A stretch of DNA of 64,000 bases, taken from Schistosoma haematobium. Its lineage: Eukaryota > Platyhelminthes > Trematoda > Strigeidida > Schistosomatidae. Of this stretch, positions 1-11,423 are shown piece after piece. Each line of letters begins with the position of its first letter. The stretch's first letter is position 1. Location: positions 78,916,364 to 78,980,363 of the forward strand of contig NC_067196.1 in NCBI RefSeq assembly GCF_000699445.3. Reading direction: 5' to 3'. A program made the translations under genes and the position numbers. The notes beneath the pieces were generated by a model. The model searched no databases, had not been told where the DNA came from, and saw only the letters and a program-made list of their open reading frames with translations.

Positions 1-339
1 TTTCAGATGAGCCTTAAGAGATTCTAATTTTGGGCGTTTTGGTTAAAAAAATAATAGAGTTTTATGGGGAATATCACTTTTAAGGAGACGATGGACACTG
101 AAATGAAACATTCAATTTTTCTTGAAAACTGTCTTACCATTAAGACAATCTCCATGAATCATTCAACTGAATAATCATCGCACCCTCACTGGTGATAAGC
201 TTAAAGGTAGATTACTTGGATTTCTGTTGTAGAGATATTAGTTACAGACTTTGGCTTCATCAGGAATGTGAATACACAGTAAATACACCGTAACTACGAA
301 ATTTTGTAGTCTATAACACAAACTAACCTTCATTAAATA

Positions 340-420
340 ATCGTTGGAAAGCAGAAAACACTGGACAGCTTTTTCATTCTGGTAAGGGACCCCTCAAAAG
401 CACACATTCATGGCATGTAG
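340..420 (-). repeat. degenerate hammerhead-SINE fragment
   Basis: Read on the minus strand, this short stretch keeps the order of the SINE ribozyme block: a GTGC-like stem, a CCTC-like core remnant, a GTCC-type stem and AGTGTTTTC. No catalytic core survives. The flanking bases 1-339 show no recognisable feature. The call rests only on weak similarity to the better copies in this window. Confidence 0.35.
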
Positions 421-1179
421 GCAGATAGACGTTTCAAAATAAATCCATCAGATTCTCAGGCTTATTGTTTAGTTGAATTGTCTAGTTCGGTTGCTGTTCA
501 AACTTATAAAAACATTATTAGTTAGTTGAGACTTATATTTCTTCAATTCTTGATTCAGAGTCACCTTTATTAATGAATATACAGCCAAGTTTGATGTTGG
601 CCCTATACAATGACTACACTGCCAATAAAGTTTTTTTCTTTCATGTTTACGCATGTTTATGCTGTTTTTACTTTATTTATCAATACCATCTTTAAAAATC
701 TTGGCTGACGGAACCACTGTATTTTTTGAATTTATTGTAATCTAATTTGATGCCCATATTCTGTCATAGTTTTCTGTTGTTGTTATTCAAGAAATCAGCT
801 AATCACTTTCAGTATAAGGGGCCCTTGCATCATAAGTTAACGTAATTGCTCACATTTAACAAGCGATAACACATTGTCCGTCGTAACTTTAAACTAATCA
901 TCAGTTTACACTCTTTACTCTGCGTGGGACGGAATTCTGGACTTTTAGATAGTTGAACTGCCTCATTTCACATAATGAATTGGAATCCAGTTGTTTACAT
1001 TTCCTAATATCAATTGAATTTCCAAATAACGCGACCACAACGTATCACAAGAAATAAAGTTCTCAGTGGGTTGTTGATGTAAACGTTTTAAAAAACACCA
1101 GCAAAGACCAAAAATTGTCATCTGACCTATGCTTATCAATGTTTCCCTAACTATCAACCAGGTCTGTTGTGAGATATCA
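421..1179. other. no recognised feature
   Basis: AT-rich non-coding DNA. The short open frames here (469-654 and 963-1157, minus) have no recognisable domain and no splice context I could defend. Confidence 0.5.
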
Positions 1180-1485
1180 GCTAACTGAAGACAATGGTAT
1201 ACGGTGGCAAAACTTTTTGGATTGGTTGAAGTTGGACATTAACACCGTTGGATGCCGGCTCAGTGGTCTAATGGTTAAATGCTCGCACGCGAAACTAGTA
1301 GGTCCTGGATTCGAATCCCATGGGGTGCGGGACCGTGGATGCTCACTGCTGAGGTGCCCCATACTAGGACGAAACGGCCATCCAGTGCTTCCAGGTTTTC
1401 CATGGTGGTCTAGCTTCAATTGACTCATGATTTCAATCTGTGAAAATTTCTAAAAATCTCCACAAACCCCTATCTTCAGTTAGTC
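1180..1485 (+). mobile_element. hammerhead-bearing SINE, full-length-like copy
   Basis: The copy has a 5' leader (GGATTGGTTGAAGTTGGACA), a tRNA-like A box (GGCTCAGTGGTCTAATGG, about 1258), a B box (GGATTCGAATCCC, about 1307), a hammerhead block (1342-1398), and a 3' body containing CAATTGACTCATGA that ends near CTCCACAAACCCC. This matches at least ten other copies in the window. An 11-bp inverted repeat, CTAACTGAAGA and TCTTCAGTTAG, lies close to the two ends. The element is non-coding; the open frames on both strands are chance. It resembles the Sm-alpha class of schistosome ribozyme SINEs. Confidence 0.82.
1342..1398 (+). ncRNA. hammerhead ribozyme, probably inactive
   Basis: Stem I strands, stem II (GTGCCCC...TAGGAC) and the GAAAC block are present. 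The first core segment reads CTGAGGT instead of CTGANGA, so the essential A9 position is lost. Self-cleavage is therefore unlikely in this copy. Confidence 0.6.
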
Positions 1486-2342
1486 ACGAAATATTTTTTG
1501 GCCAATGAGACAGAGATAAACGTATCTCAGGTCTTCTTTTACAAACCTCATATCTTGTTTAATATTTCGGGTTATCACTTCAAAAAACTACCAGTCATCA
1601 ATAATCATGACAATACTACCACTACTGCTAATAATAATAATGAGCTTGATTAAGTTTCATTGGTGATGATAGAGTTAAACTGTAGGGGTCTTAATCTCAC
1701 TCTATAACTTCAATAGTTCATCTCAAAGTTCATAAGTTCACGGCTTTAAAGGTAACGTTACCTGACAAGCCAGAATCCAATCCATCATATTGCTTAAGAG
1801 TCACAGCAAGGATGAAAAAACAATGATCCCTGGTTTTTAAAAGGGATAAACAGATAAACAGATCTCTTTCACATTGAATCAATCACAACAAACCGTCCAA
1901 CTAAATGATACTAATAATATTAATGATGTAAATTGATCATTCAGAATTATTTTATTCATGATGTAAACAATTCAACTGGTGAAATTCTATGCTAAAATTA
2001 TTTACTTACTAATTTTCAAACAAACCATTCAGTGAAATATGTTCATTTGACAATCATATACCTTGAGTGCAAAAACAATAACATCTCGTTTTTATTTAAA
2101 TGTAAACAATTTATTTGAGCTTGTTTGTATGATCAAGTGTAAACATTTGAAATAAAAGAAGTGACCATTGGAATATCCATGTTGGTAAGCATAAATAATA
2201 ATCTGTTTACCAATAACAAAATGATTATTTATAGTTGATTAGTGATGAAATGTTTTAATTCATTGAGATGATTTTATTAAATCTAAATAATTAAGCGCGT
2301 ACAGATAAAATAAAAGTATTCTGCTACCTACTTATTACTTAC
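1486..2342. other. no recognised feature
   Basis: AT-rich sequence with short ATA/ATT-rich runs. I see no coding or RNA signal. Confidence 0.5.
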
Positions 2343-2591
2343 TCACATACGTCTGTTACGCCCAGTGGAGTATAGGCCGCCGATCAGCATTCTCCAACCC
2401 ATTATGTCCTAGGCTTTCCTTCCTAGTTCTATCCAACTGTTGTTCATTCTTCTCATTTCTGCCTCCATTTCTCGGCCTAATGCGTTCTTTGGTCTTCCTC
2501 TCCTCCATTGGCCTTGAGGATTCCAAGTGAGGGTTTGCCTTGTGACGCAGTTTGGTACTTTCATCAATTCAAAATTATTCTCACTAAACAA
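2343..2591 (-). pseudogene. 3' end of an RTE-type LINE (C-terminal tail of the RT protein)
   Basis: The minus-strand frame reads through VTRQTLTWNPQGQWRRGRPK and then an alternating acidic/basic helix (LGREMEAEMRRMNNSW). This is the characteristic C-terminal tail of schistosome RTE/SR2-like reverse transcriptases. The sequence then continues into the usual tail (GWRM-like) in another frame. Only the 3' end is present, as expected for a 5'-truncated LINE insertion. Frame breaks near the end show it is dead. The longer remnant at 38.4-41.2 kb is probably from the same or a sister family. Confidence 0.7.
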
Positions 2592-4390
2592 TAATTTTCA
2601 TCATGAAATAACATCAGTTGGTTAATTGTTGAAAGCTAGAAATTACTGGCTAACCGTCTTGTCTTTCATCTGGAATATTTACCATTGTGTATCCACATGA
2701 AAACGACTGCGCTACAACTATCAGGTCTTGTAGTGAGCATATAACCTTTAAGCTATTCAGTAAGAATACAGGTCGCAAACATTTTTGATCCATTCGATTG
2801 GTAATATAATGCGAGCAATACTATAGATTTCATGACATCTTAAAAAACCTCTATAAAATTCATCGTCAATTTAGTCACTATCGAACATAATCATATAAAT
2901 GTTGGTTTGAGTGCTTTGTACAGATTTATTATGATTACATAATTTTTGGATAGATAGATCCTCATTGAGATGCAATACATATTCAAGGTTTATTGGTTTT
3001 CCACACTTCTATGGAGTATATTCGACTGTAATTAAACTATCTTTAAACAATATAAATTACGGAACACATCAGTATGTGATTGATTGAACAAAACTTCATT
3101 ATCAGTAAGGCAAACAAATCAAATTAGAATATATGACTGTAATGATCAGCGTCTGAACAGTAAAGTAGGTGATCCTAAATTTTATGGTTATATGTTCAAA
3201 ATTTAAAAGGACCAAGAGATCACGTAGCACTAAAAGTTCAAAGTTGAACCAAATAGATATCTACTAATTTCTATGAAAGTTTACCTATATTATAACAGTT
3301 CATGCATAAAAGCATCATACAAGAACATGAAAAATCAATTACTAATCAGGTTACTTAGCTAAATGAATCACCAACTGAATGTTTCAAGATTTGAGTCAAA
3401 TTAATCAATATTTTAATTGACTATAAGAATAGATACTTAGTTATTATTCACAAGCTAATATGCACCTTAGCTAAACTGATTTTAACAAATACAATATTTT
3501 ACTGGTACTTTCTGTTTACTTAAATAATTTCGTTTCTTAAAATTTGTAATGAAGTTAGGACTTCCACCTCAGACAATGAAACTCGATAACACAGGCTCGA
3601 AATGAGGATCAACCAACCACCTAACACCTCAGTGTGTCACTAACTTAATTTCTGTAAGAAAGACAATAATTTAATTTTAATAAATTCATTTTATTCACTA
3701 TAGAGCAAACCTATTAAAATGAATGTAGACAAACAAGTACATTTTGTTAAAATTGGGATTTCATTAAAGTCTATCAATTTGAAGTTAGTCTACATTATGG
3801 CATGATATCAGTTAGAGAACTGTTAGAAACTATGAATGACAAACCATCCACTACACCTTAGTTTGAAACTTTCCAACAACATTAAAACAACTATACAAAA
3901 AATCGAATCCATCACATTCAAATTTTAAATGGGTATTGTATCATTGAGTCACTGTGCTGGAGTTCACTAATCTATATTTATGACGATCTATGGTTTAGAA
4001 CAATCGTTTCCTAATATTATCAGCGGTAACTGTAGTACATGTATAATGCCGACAAATAGTAAAGAAAGATAAAACATCTGTATAATGCTCACAGTTTCCT
4101 AATTTTCAGTTTAGTATTCGATAAAGCCTACCTCTTAATCTTGGAAAGTTAAATTTTTACTTGTAGCATTTATAGAATAGTTCTCTGAAAACTTTTCATC
4201 GCATAGTATATACGTTAGATAAGATGCAATCAAGCTTGTTTTACTTAGCTTTATGTATTTAATTCACTTCTCACTGCATCAGAGAATAAACGCCGGGAAT
4301 GTTATCAGTTAAGTAAACACCTCGAATATGGTAGAAGTACACTAGCCAGTTGTTTACAATAATTCAAATACCTGCTAACAACTATCTTCA
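2592..4390. other. no recognised feature
   Basis: About 1.8 kb of AT-rich DNA without a convincing open frame, exon or repeat recognised from elsewhere in the window. Confidence 0.5.
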
Positions 4391-4548
4391 TTCACTTGGT
4401 ATTGTCTTACTTGAATCGTCCCATTGATGTTTAGGACTGAAATCGATCAGTCTGTTATTGGTATATGTGCATACTGTGTGTATGCCTCGATATTGCCTTA
4501 ATTTACAAGCATCAATGGGAAGATTCAAGTAAAACAATACCAAGTGAA
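4391..4548. repeat. 39-nt inverted repeat (fold-back) formed by SINE 3' tails
   Basis: The left arm, 4391-4429, and the right arm, 4510-4548, match as reverse complements at 37 of 39 positions and enclose an 80-nt loop. The arms contain CCCATTGATG and CATCAATGGG. The loop matches the antisense tail of the related element at 6.63-6.80 kb. The structure therefore looks like an inverted SINE tail joined to sense-strand sequence. Confidence 0.85.
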
Positions 4549-4745
4549 TTAAACTTCACCCCATTGCACAAACAAGTGGCTATCAGGACTCAGTAACTAA
4601 ATGAATAACGCGATGGGGTTTAAAGCGAATGGTACTGAGTTCGAGTCTCAGAGTGAACATCAACTTCGAGATATAGGTACGTCCAGCTGACGAGTCCAAA
4701 ACAGGACGAAACGCTCGTCCTGGATTCCACTGCTAGCCACTATCT
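4549..4745 (+). mobile_element. Sm-alpha-type ribozyme SINE
   Basis: A tRNA-like head is visible, with B box GAGTTCGAGTCTC near 4638. It is followed directly by a canonical hammerhead (4680-4726) and the tail TCCACTGCTAGCCACTATC. The subfamily differs from the CTGAGGA-type SINEs elsewhere: the leader and tail are distinct and the ribozyme has a CTGACGA core. The diverged copy at 6.63-6.80 kb (minus) shares its tail. Confidence 0.75.
4680..4726 (+). ncRNA. hammerhead ribozyme (type I, Sm-alpha-like), intact core
   Basis: Stem I pairs GTCCAG (4681-4686) with CTGGAT (4720-4725). The core CTGACGA is at 4687-4693. Stem II is GTCC...GGAC with an AAAACA loop. GAAA is at 4708-4711, followed by a minimal stem III (ACG/CGT) and the cleavage triplet GTC ending at 4719. 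All conserved core positions are present. The very short stem III is typical of satellite and SINE hammerheads, which often work best as dimers. This is the best ribozyme candidate in the window. Confidence 0.88.
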
Positions 4746-6106
4746 TCATATTTATAACAAAGTTCAGTACCTATAACACCCCTGGTAATTATTATAGATC
4801 TTTGCGGTAGTGCATAGTTTCTTACGCAAAATTCAAAATGAAAATAAGGTATACACATGAATCGATTAATTGCAATAGAAAATATTTGGTACTGTCAAAA
4901 ATACACAACTTCTTCACATATCACGTTGGACGAAAAGAATTTCTTAATACTGAAAAAAAAGATAAATATAAGAGAGATTGATGAAAGCCTTACAGTAAGA
5001 TGTGTAACATTTAATTTACTTTTCATTAAAGAAACCATTATTGTATCAACGGCTAACTTTAGCTATGCAGTCTTCGCACTAGTATGATTCTCCCTAACAA
5101 TGGGCACCGAAAACACTACAGTGATATGAATCGCACTTAAAATGAACAATATCCGGAAATTGTCTATGCTAACACGAAAGTATATAAATACATGAATAGT
5201 ATGCTTTAATGAATATTGTCAATGCAGTTTCAAATCTCAAGTTAAAACTAACTGCTTGACACTAAGATAGACGATCTGAGAGAAATGATCATTAAATGTT
5301 TTCTAGATAATCATTCTTTTCAGGACAACTTGAAGGAAAAACTAACTGAAATGCATAATAAGATCATAAACATGCCTAATATAAATGCTTTCAACACCCG
5401 TCAATCATTATTAAAAAAGACACTGAATATTATGTCGCAATACGTCATCTTCATAAGGTTCTTTCTCCTAAAAATGATTGTCTAAATAACACAGATTGAG
5501 CAGTTACAGCCCTAAACCTATTCAAAAAAGAAATTATGATAATTAAATTAAAATACGAATTTCAATTTCGAACAATTATCAGGAGCACCACAAACACCTC
5601 TTCTCTGATCTTATAAAAACTAATTCTTATCACATTGTTTTTTTCAATAAAGTCTGACGTTAAAATAATTGAATTTTCATCGGTTTTCAGGAAAAAAGAA
5701 AGTCTAAATTAACGAGTTTATCAGTACTAAGATGTTTGGAATAATATAGATTCATGTAAACGGGTAAGGTGCTTAACCTAAACTGTCTTAATTTATCCAT
5801 CATGTTGTTCAAAATCTGTCTTTTTAGTTATCATAACTAATCATCAAAGTACACAGGTGCTCATGAGAAAAGAAGACCATCTTTTTTAGTTCAGGGTTAA
5901 CTTTAGTAACCATGATTGGGTTTATAATTGTCAAGTTCTGCGAATGATCACCTGACTCGCTGAAATATGCCTCTGTATTATCATCTTAGTTAACTTATTC
6001 ATTATGAACAATCACAAATCTACCATCCAAAGGTTCTCATGGATATAAATTGAACCAAAAATAGCAAAGCATATCCTGCTAAAAATTTATATCACAAGGG
6101 ATTTTG
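4746..6106. other. no recognised feature
   Basis: AT-rich. Two small open frames (4857-5087 and 5285-5485, plus) have low-complexity composition, no recognisable domain and no similarity to anything else here. Confidence 0.5.
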
Positions 6107-6415
6107 TGGATATTATAGCAAATTTAATAGTTGAGATCATGGGTCAATTGAAGCTAAACCACCATGGAAAACCTGGAAGCACTGGAAGACCGTTTCGTCC
6201 CAGTATGAGACCCCTCATCAGTGCGCATCCACGATCCCGCCTAGCGAAATTCGAGCCCAGGACCTATTAGTCTCACGCGCAAGCGCTTAATCACTAGACC
6301 GCTGAGCCGGCTGACATCCAATGGTGTTAACGTCTAACTTCAACTAATCGATTCATTAATTCAACCATTGAAATCACTTCAATCTCCACAAATCCCTATC
6401 CTGAAAAATTAGTGT
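6107..6415 (-). mobile_element. hammerhead SINE with fold-back junction
   Basis: A nearly complete minus-strand SINE: tail at about 6107-6150, ribozyme at 6179-6226, B-box region (AATTCGAGCCCAGG on plus) near 6250, A-box region near 6300. It runs directly into a plus-strand copy of the SINE tail at about 6352-6410 (TTCAACCATTGAAATCACTT then CTCCACAAATCCC). The element is therefore an inverted copy followed by a short direct 3' end, the same arrangement as the PLE insertions in this window. Confidence 0.75.
6179..6226 (-). ncRNA. hammerhead ribozyme, core retained
   Basis: The minus strand reads CTGATGA, then a stem II region (GGGGTCTCATACTGGGAC), then GAAAC, then the stem III/I block ending CCAGTGC. 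Core residues are intact, but three bases ahead of CTGATGA are missing relative to sister copies, which shortens stem I, and stem II is imperfect. Confidence 0.62.
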
Positions 6416-6629
6416 TAAATGATAGGCAGTTTAATTTATTCAAAATCTGACTAATGGTTAGTGTAAATAACACAGAAAAAGCAGTACACTCACATAGAAT
6501 TTTTGAAATACTTTTTAGATGTACAATAGGTCTTGCTCTATTTTCTTTGTCTTCTGACTTGGGTCTACCATAATCTGTTTTTGTTTGATTCTAACAATAT
6601 TAGTTTTAATTCATTTTAATACTGTTTGT

Positions 6630-6800
6630 TTGAATCTTCCCATTGATGTTTAGGACTGCAATTGATCTCTTATTGGAATATATGCATCCTGTGCGGATTG
6701 TCTCGGTATTACTTCAAGTCACAAGCATTATAAGCAAAGATGGATAGTGGCTAGCAATGGAATCTAGGAAACGCGTTTCGTACTACTTGGGACTCGTTAA
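6630..6800 (-). mobile_element. degenerate Sm-alpha-type ribozyme SINE (3' part)
   Basis: The minus strand carries a ribozyme remnant (TTAACGAGTCCCAAGTAG, then ACGAAACGCG, then TAGATTCCATTGCTAGCCAC). After it comes the tail, which ends CATCAATGGGAAGATTCAA. The first core segment has lost its CTGA (TTAACGA), so cleavage is unlikely. It aligns with the 4.4-4.75 kb element and shows that the loop there is antisense tail. Confidence 0.6.
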
Positions 6801-7177
6801 CTGCTTTTGTATAAATAGTATAATATCCTCGGTCAAAATAAAAGGAACTATCTAAATCATTTTGTTTCTAAATAGTTATGTTAGCCGGCTGTGCAATATG
6901 ACAGATATCGTACTAGTGGATAGATGAGATTGTTCAGTTGGATTAAGTAAACAGAAGTATCGTTTTATTTCTACTTTACATGTCAACTCTTTCTTAAATT
7001 CTAGCCTTATTTACTGTGGCTTTATTTTGACCTAGAAAAAGATTTGTTCTTTATGTGTTGTACAAAGGCTACTGTTAATAAAAGTTGTCCAGTATGAAGA
7101 ACATTAATAACAGGTGTACATGATAATGATTGAACTCAGAAATTATTATTGACTAGAACACCATGGAAAACCTGAAA
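6801..7177. other. no recognised feature apart from a SINE tail fragment
   Basis: Mostly AT-rich. At 7158-7177 the sequence CACCATGGAAAACCTGAAAG is minus-strand SINE body that leads into the 463-bp repeat. Confidence 0.5.
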
Positions 7178-7640
7178 GCAATGGATTGCTCACTCATCCT
7201 ATTATCAGACTACTCAACAATACATATCCATCCAATCACAAATCAAAATCACATCTAGCACTCTCGCTATCAATTATCCACACTCAATCTATACACCACC
7301 AAGTCAAACTTCCATCAACTCAATATATTACACAACATTCTATCACTATCTGTAATCAATAAATACCTCACACTCAACATGGATGAGCTCCACTAGTCAC
7401 GACTCATCTCTACAACTCCACAAAATGTATCAGGAGTGTAGTGATCAATGAGTTCGTGGTTGCTATTGTTTTGTCGTTCAGTGATATAGAGGTGAAGTAT
7501 TGATTAGCTGTGACGGAGGTTGGTTGGTCCGATTGTGTGTGGTGTGATGATGGATTGAGATATCTGAGGAGTCCCATAATAGGACGATATAGCCATCCGA
7601 TTTTCCCTTGTTTTCAATGACGATCTAGCTGAGATCAGTT
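7178..7640 (+). repeat. 463-bp repeat, left member of an inverted pair
   Basis: I compared this segment by eye with the reverse complement of 11424-11886 and found no difference; both are 463 bp. The left end begins inside a diverged minus-strand hammerhead block (CATCCTATTATCAGACTACT aligns with the ribozyme). The right end is a plus-strand ribozyme block (CTGAGGAGTCCCATAATAGG at about 7565) whose GAAAC has become GATAT. The interior includes GAGCTCCACTAGTCACGACT, which also resembles sequence beside the SINE at 42.8-42.9 kb. There is no coding signal. Confidence 0.9.
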
Positions 7641-8035
7641 CCTGGCATAAACTTATGAATTATAATTTACACACCATCTCTTGAGTGCTATTGATTTTAT
7701 GGTAATTTTTAAACATACATTTCGGTGTAGATCCGTGATGAGAAATTATTGAAAATAAATATATATATGCAGTATTCGTTCGTTTCCAAACGTCTAAATG
7801 GTAATTTTTGCTTTACTAAAAACAATAATCGTCAGTTTATGACAGCAGAATTTTTAAAATGAGTGAAACTGATTGTTGCTTGTAACAATCTGTACAAACA
7901 CCTTTCTACACAAAAACAGTAAAGCATAGTAACTAACATAGAAAAAGTGAATGATATCAAAAGTGTGAATGTAAATAAAAAATAAGTATGAACAAGTTGA
8001 GGGGCAGGAGTGAATGACTTTGTTGTTTATTACTT
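7641..8035. other. no recognised feature
   Basis: AT-rich unique-looking sequence between two repeats. Confidence 0.45.
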
Positions 8036-8560
8036 ATTATTTATTCATTTATTTAAACACATAAACATTGGTACAAGGAGGCACCAAATAGATATGTGCC
8101 ACATAAATCACTCTATTTTTGTGAGGGCTGGGATACTGCCCGGGTGCTCAAACCGAACTACGTAGTTTTCTAAGCAGGCCATAACCAGAGCCTTTGATCT
8201 AAAATCTGATCTACAAAACAGGGGAGCAGCGTCAGGAGATGCAGTTCCATGGTAACCGGTGAATAATAATTGGTTTATACGCCATTTGTTCCCTCAAGAT
8301 GTGGGAGCCCATGTAAACCACTGATTTGTAATCAGGGTTTCTCAACTCCTCTAGGTGGATCCGGTTAAAGCGCCGAACATTCGCTTTCCGTCCTCTCAAT
8401 TTCGTAAACAGCACTCCCTGCACGAGAAGGTAGTGAGTAGGACTTCCCTGGCAGTGTTTGTATGTACATGGCCACTTGAGAGCATTTCGGGTGGAAGAGC
8501 TGACTCTCCCCACTCTCGGCGGTACCAGGACTCTTGGGGGCCTTCAATTTGTCATTTCAG
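8036..8560 (+). repeat. dispersed repeat family, copy 1
   Basis: Starts TTTAAACACATAAACATTGG and includes ACTGCCCGGGTGC, GTTAAAGCGCCGAACATTCG and GTAGTGAGTAGGACTTCCCT. It aligns over about 480 bp with 58185-58660, and its 5' end aligns with 14722-14812. Near the start is a hairpin (TTGGTAC...CACCAA here, perfect TTGGTAC/GTACCAA at 58.2 kb). A minus-strand frame is open in both long copies and shares QGSPTH and RGRKANVRRFNRI. I do not know whether that frame is a relic of coding or chance, and I do not recognise the family. Confidence 0.8.
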
Positions 8561-10174
8561 GCATTTCAATAACTTCAACCAACAACAACAGTGTACACTG
8601 TTACTATTTTTATTCGGTTATTCTTGTTTTTTTCCAAAAATGTGCAAATAAACTCTATGGATGCGGATCTCAAAGTCATCTTTTCTGTCTTAAACATTGC
8701 AGTAAACTTTGTAATCTCTCAGCACGTAGTTAGATCAAATGATTATTATTTCTTAAACACGCATAGTATTATTATTAGCGGCTTTATTTAATATTATATT
8801 TTTGGCAGAGTACAGAATTCTCAGCACAAAGTATTTCAACAAGTTTCTTTTAAGAAAGAAGAGAAAAAGTAAGAAGAACTGATAATTACATACATATATA
8901 CATTAGTTAAGTAGATAAACTACCTTAAATTAAATTAAATGTTATTTTTTTATTTGAATCTGTACAAGATTTTTATCAATGGAGGCTTGAGTATTTGTAA
9001 ATATGGATTTATTGAAACAGTACACTCATAATTGTTTTCCTATAAACATACAAGTTACGTACTAGTAGTCGCATACATGTTTTCTTAATATAAGTCCATG
9101 TAAATATTTCTTTAATGATTAGCTACTATTTGTTTAGAATCCAATTACATCTTAAGCTGGTGAATAATATTTGTAACTGAGAAGGAGGATTTTGGAGATG
9201 TTGTGATTTATGAGTTGAATGCTTTAATACTGAAGTTGTCTTTATCAGCACATACACAAAAACTAGGTTAATAGTTTTAAAAACTCATACTAAATATATA
9301 AATAAAACTCAATTGAATTTTTCGAACAATAGATCGTTAAACTGATTTCATGTTGATTATGGTGTAAAATATAAAAAAAGGGCGGGGAATGTCTTTTACT
9401 GAACTGATTCGATTACTTTCTAAGAAATATAAAATAGTAGAATGTAAGTATGTAAGCATTATCCCTAGAATAAAAGCATAGAAATCATTGTTTCGATCAG
9501 TAGCATGTGCGAAATTAATATACTAAACAGTAGGTAGGTTAGATAAACATGAACAATAGTAGAAAATATTATTGGATTATTAGGCTGTATTAAATGAATT
9601 GCCAATAATTTAGTTAATTGAAATACAGTTACCTTGACAGTAAAAAAATATGATAAAAGATAAACTTAAATGTTATTCATTTCATGTACTAGAAACAATT
9701 CAGTCGATATTAAGAAGAGAACTAACATAGTATAATGAAATAACTTAGTTCCAATCATTCTGATCATTTGGTAATTACATTCAAACGCCTTGACATCATC
9801 TATCTCAGATTACATGAACAGGCAATATTAATAACTTACAAAGTGTGATTCAAAGTTTAATACAAATCGTAAACGTTTTCTAATTATTGCTTGAGTTCTA
9901 CTCAAACTGTTACCTTAGTAAAAATCGTATTTTATTGCAAAAACAAACAAACAAAAAAACAAAAAAAGAACATAAAGCATTACACCTTTCTCATGTGACC
10001 TTCACCTTACATGAGTTTAGTTTATATGAAAAAAATTAAATGAAATAATTTATTAAATTGTTCCTATGTAGTCAATAAACGTATCAATCAATTGGCATAA
10101 TTTTCACATTTTCATATAAGCTTGTTTTCATTCTGAATTAATTAAAAAGTTTTCATTTTGATTTAAATAAGATA
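8561..10174. other. no recognised feature
   Basis: About 1.6 kb of AT-rich DNA, including an A-rich CAAACAAACAAA run near 9945. No gene or repeat recognised. Confidence 0.5.
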
Positions 10175-10466
10175 TTACGCAGAAGATAATGGTGTACGGT
10201 GGCGCAATTTCGTGGATTGGTTGAAATTAGACATTAACACCGTTGGATGCTGGTCAACTCGGCGGTCTAGTGATTAAGCGCTTGCGCGTGAAACTGATAG
10301 ATCCTGGGCTCGAATCCCACGAGCAGGATCGTGGATTTGCACCGCTGAGGAGTCCCATACTGGGACGAAACGGTCTTCCAGTGCTTCCAGGTTCTCCACG
10401 GTGGTTTAGCTTCAATTGACTCATGATTTTAACTATTGAAACTACTAAAATCTCTACAAACCTCCT
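10175..10466 (+). mobile_element. hammerhead SINE, full-length-like copy
   Basis: Leader (GGATTGGTTGAAATTAGACA), A box region (CGGCGGTCTAGTGATTAAGC, about 10260), B box (GGGCTCGAATCCC, about 10307), ribozyme (10338-10386), body with CAATTGACTCATGA and the tail CTCTACAAACCTCCTTCTGA. Domain order and length match the 1.2-kb copy. Confidence 0.83.
10338..10386 (+). ncRNA. hammerhead ribozyme, intact core
   Basis: CTGAGGA at about 10344, a perfect stem II (GTCCC...GGGAC with loop ATACT), then GAAAC. Stem I is GCACCG against CAGTGC with one mismatch. Stem III is weakened (CGGTCTTC where most copies have the palindrome CGGCCG). Confidence 0.75.
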
Positions 10467-11423
10467 TCTGATACTGAAATATAACTCTTGCAGTGTATAC
10501 TAATCAAATGACCATTAGTCAGTGAAGAAAATTTACATAAACTTTAAATCTAATACTACTTATTAAAATAATGGTGAATTATTAGAGCTTTGTACCAATA
10601 AAGTAGTATAATTATAAATTTCAAAGGTTTTTCTATTTAATGAATTAGAATAAGTTAAGGTAAGTTGATTGGTTAATTAAATAAATCACTTTTATAGAAT
10701 AGAATTACAGAATTTAAGATGATTTACATAACGTTGAGTAAAATGAACAGAATGGAAAGTGTAAGGTTTATTTTGAGAAGGTCATACGATAGGTGTATGT
10801 TCGAAGTTAAATAACAGACCGTAACAACACTGAACAAATATATAGAGGCTGGGTTTATTGACGAAAATTTCCATGCTGTTCGCTGTATTGAACAGATAAA
10901 ATCTTGAAGGATAGGATAGATGCAATATTAAAAGCTGATTCTTTATCAGTTTGATATCCAGTGTCAGTTAGCTACTGGGTGACAGGTCTTACTGTGTCTT
11001 GGTTAAATTTGACGAGTGATGTTTAAAAGTGTAGTAAAGTTCTTGTCTAATCATACTCCAAAGTTGACTGAATGAACAATATCAGTTTAGCCAATCAGAA
11101 TACAATAATGTTTCAAAACGTGTCATTTAATTCACAGTCTCTTGTTTCTCATAAATTAGTTTAAAATCATCATGTTATAGTAATTTTGAAGGTACAGTCT
11201 AATTGATATCATATGTATAAAGCTACTGTTTAGTTTATTTACGGAGCCTATGGAAATGAACATAATCATTTCAGTAAGTCATATTATTGAGATACCATTC
11301 CAGTGCTAATCATAATACAATAGAATTTAGCAAACTTACCAGTAAATACTACTCAATACTGAACTTATCGAAAGGTATAGGAGAATCTGTCGAAATTGGA
11401 GGATTTCCTTAGTTTAAATCATA
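10467..11423. other. no recognised feature
   Basis: AT-rich sequence between a SINE and the right-hand 463-bp repeat. Confidence 0.45.

Noticed and set aside
1258..1320. tRNA gene suggested by A- and B-box sequences (also in the other SINE copies)
   Set aside because: The boxes belong to the SINE promoter; no cloverleaf with acceptor stem can be drawn.
1177..1428. Protein-coding frames overlapping SINEs on both strands (also 45009-45298 and 58407-58697)
   Set aside because: They follow the palindromic or repeat structure, differ between copies, and have no conserved start or domain.
6065..6420. Target-site duplication for the SINE at 6.1-6.4 kb (TATCCTG...AAAAATT on both sides)
   Set aside because: The left copy is about 18 bp away from the element edge and the match needs a 2-bp gap.
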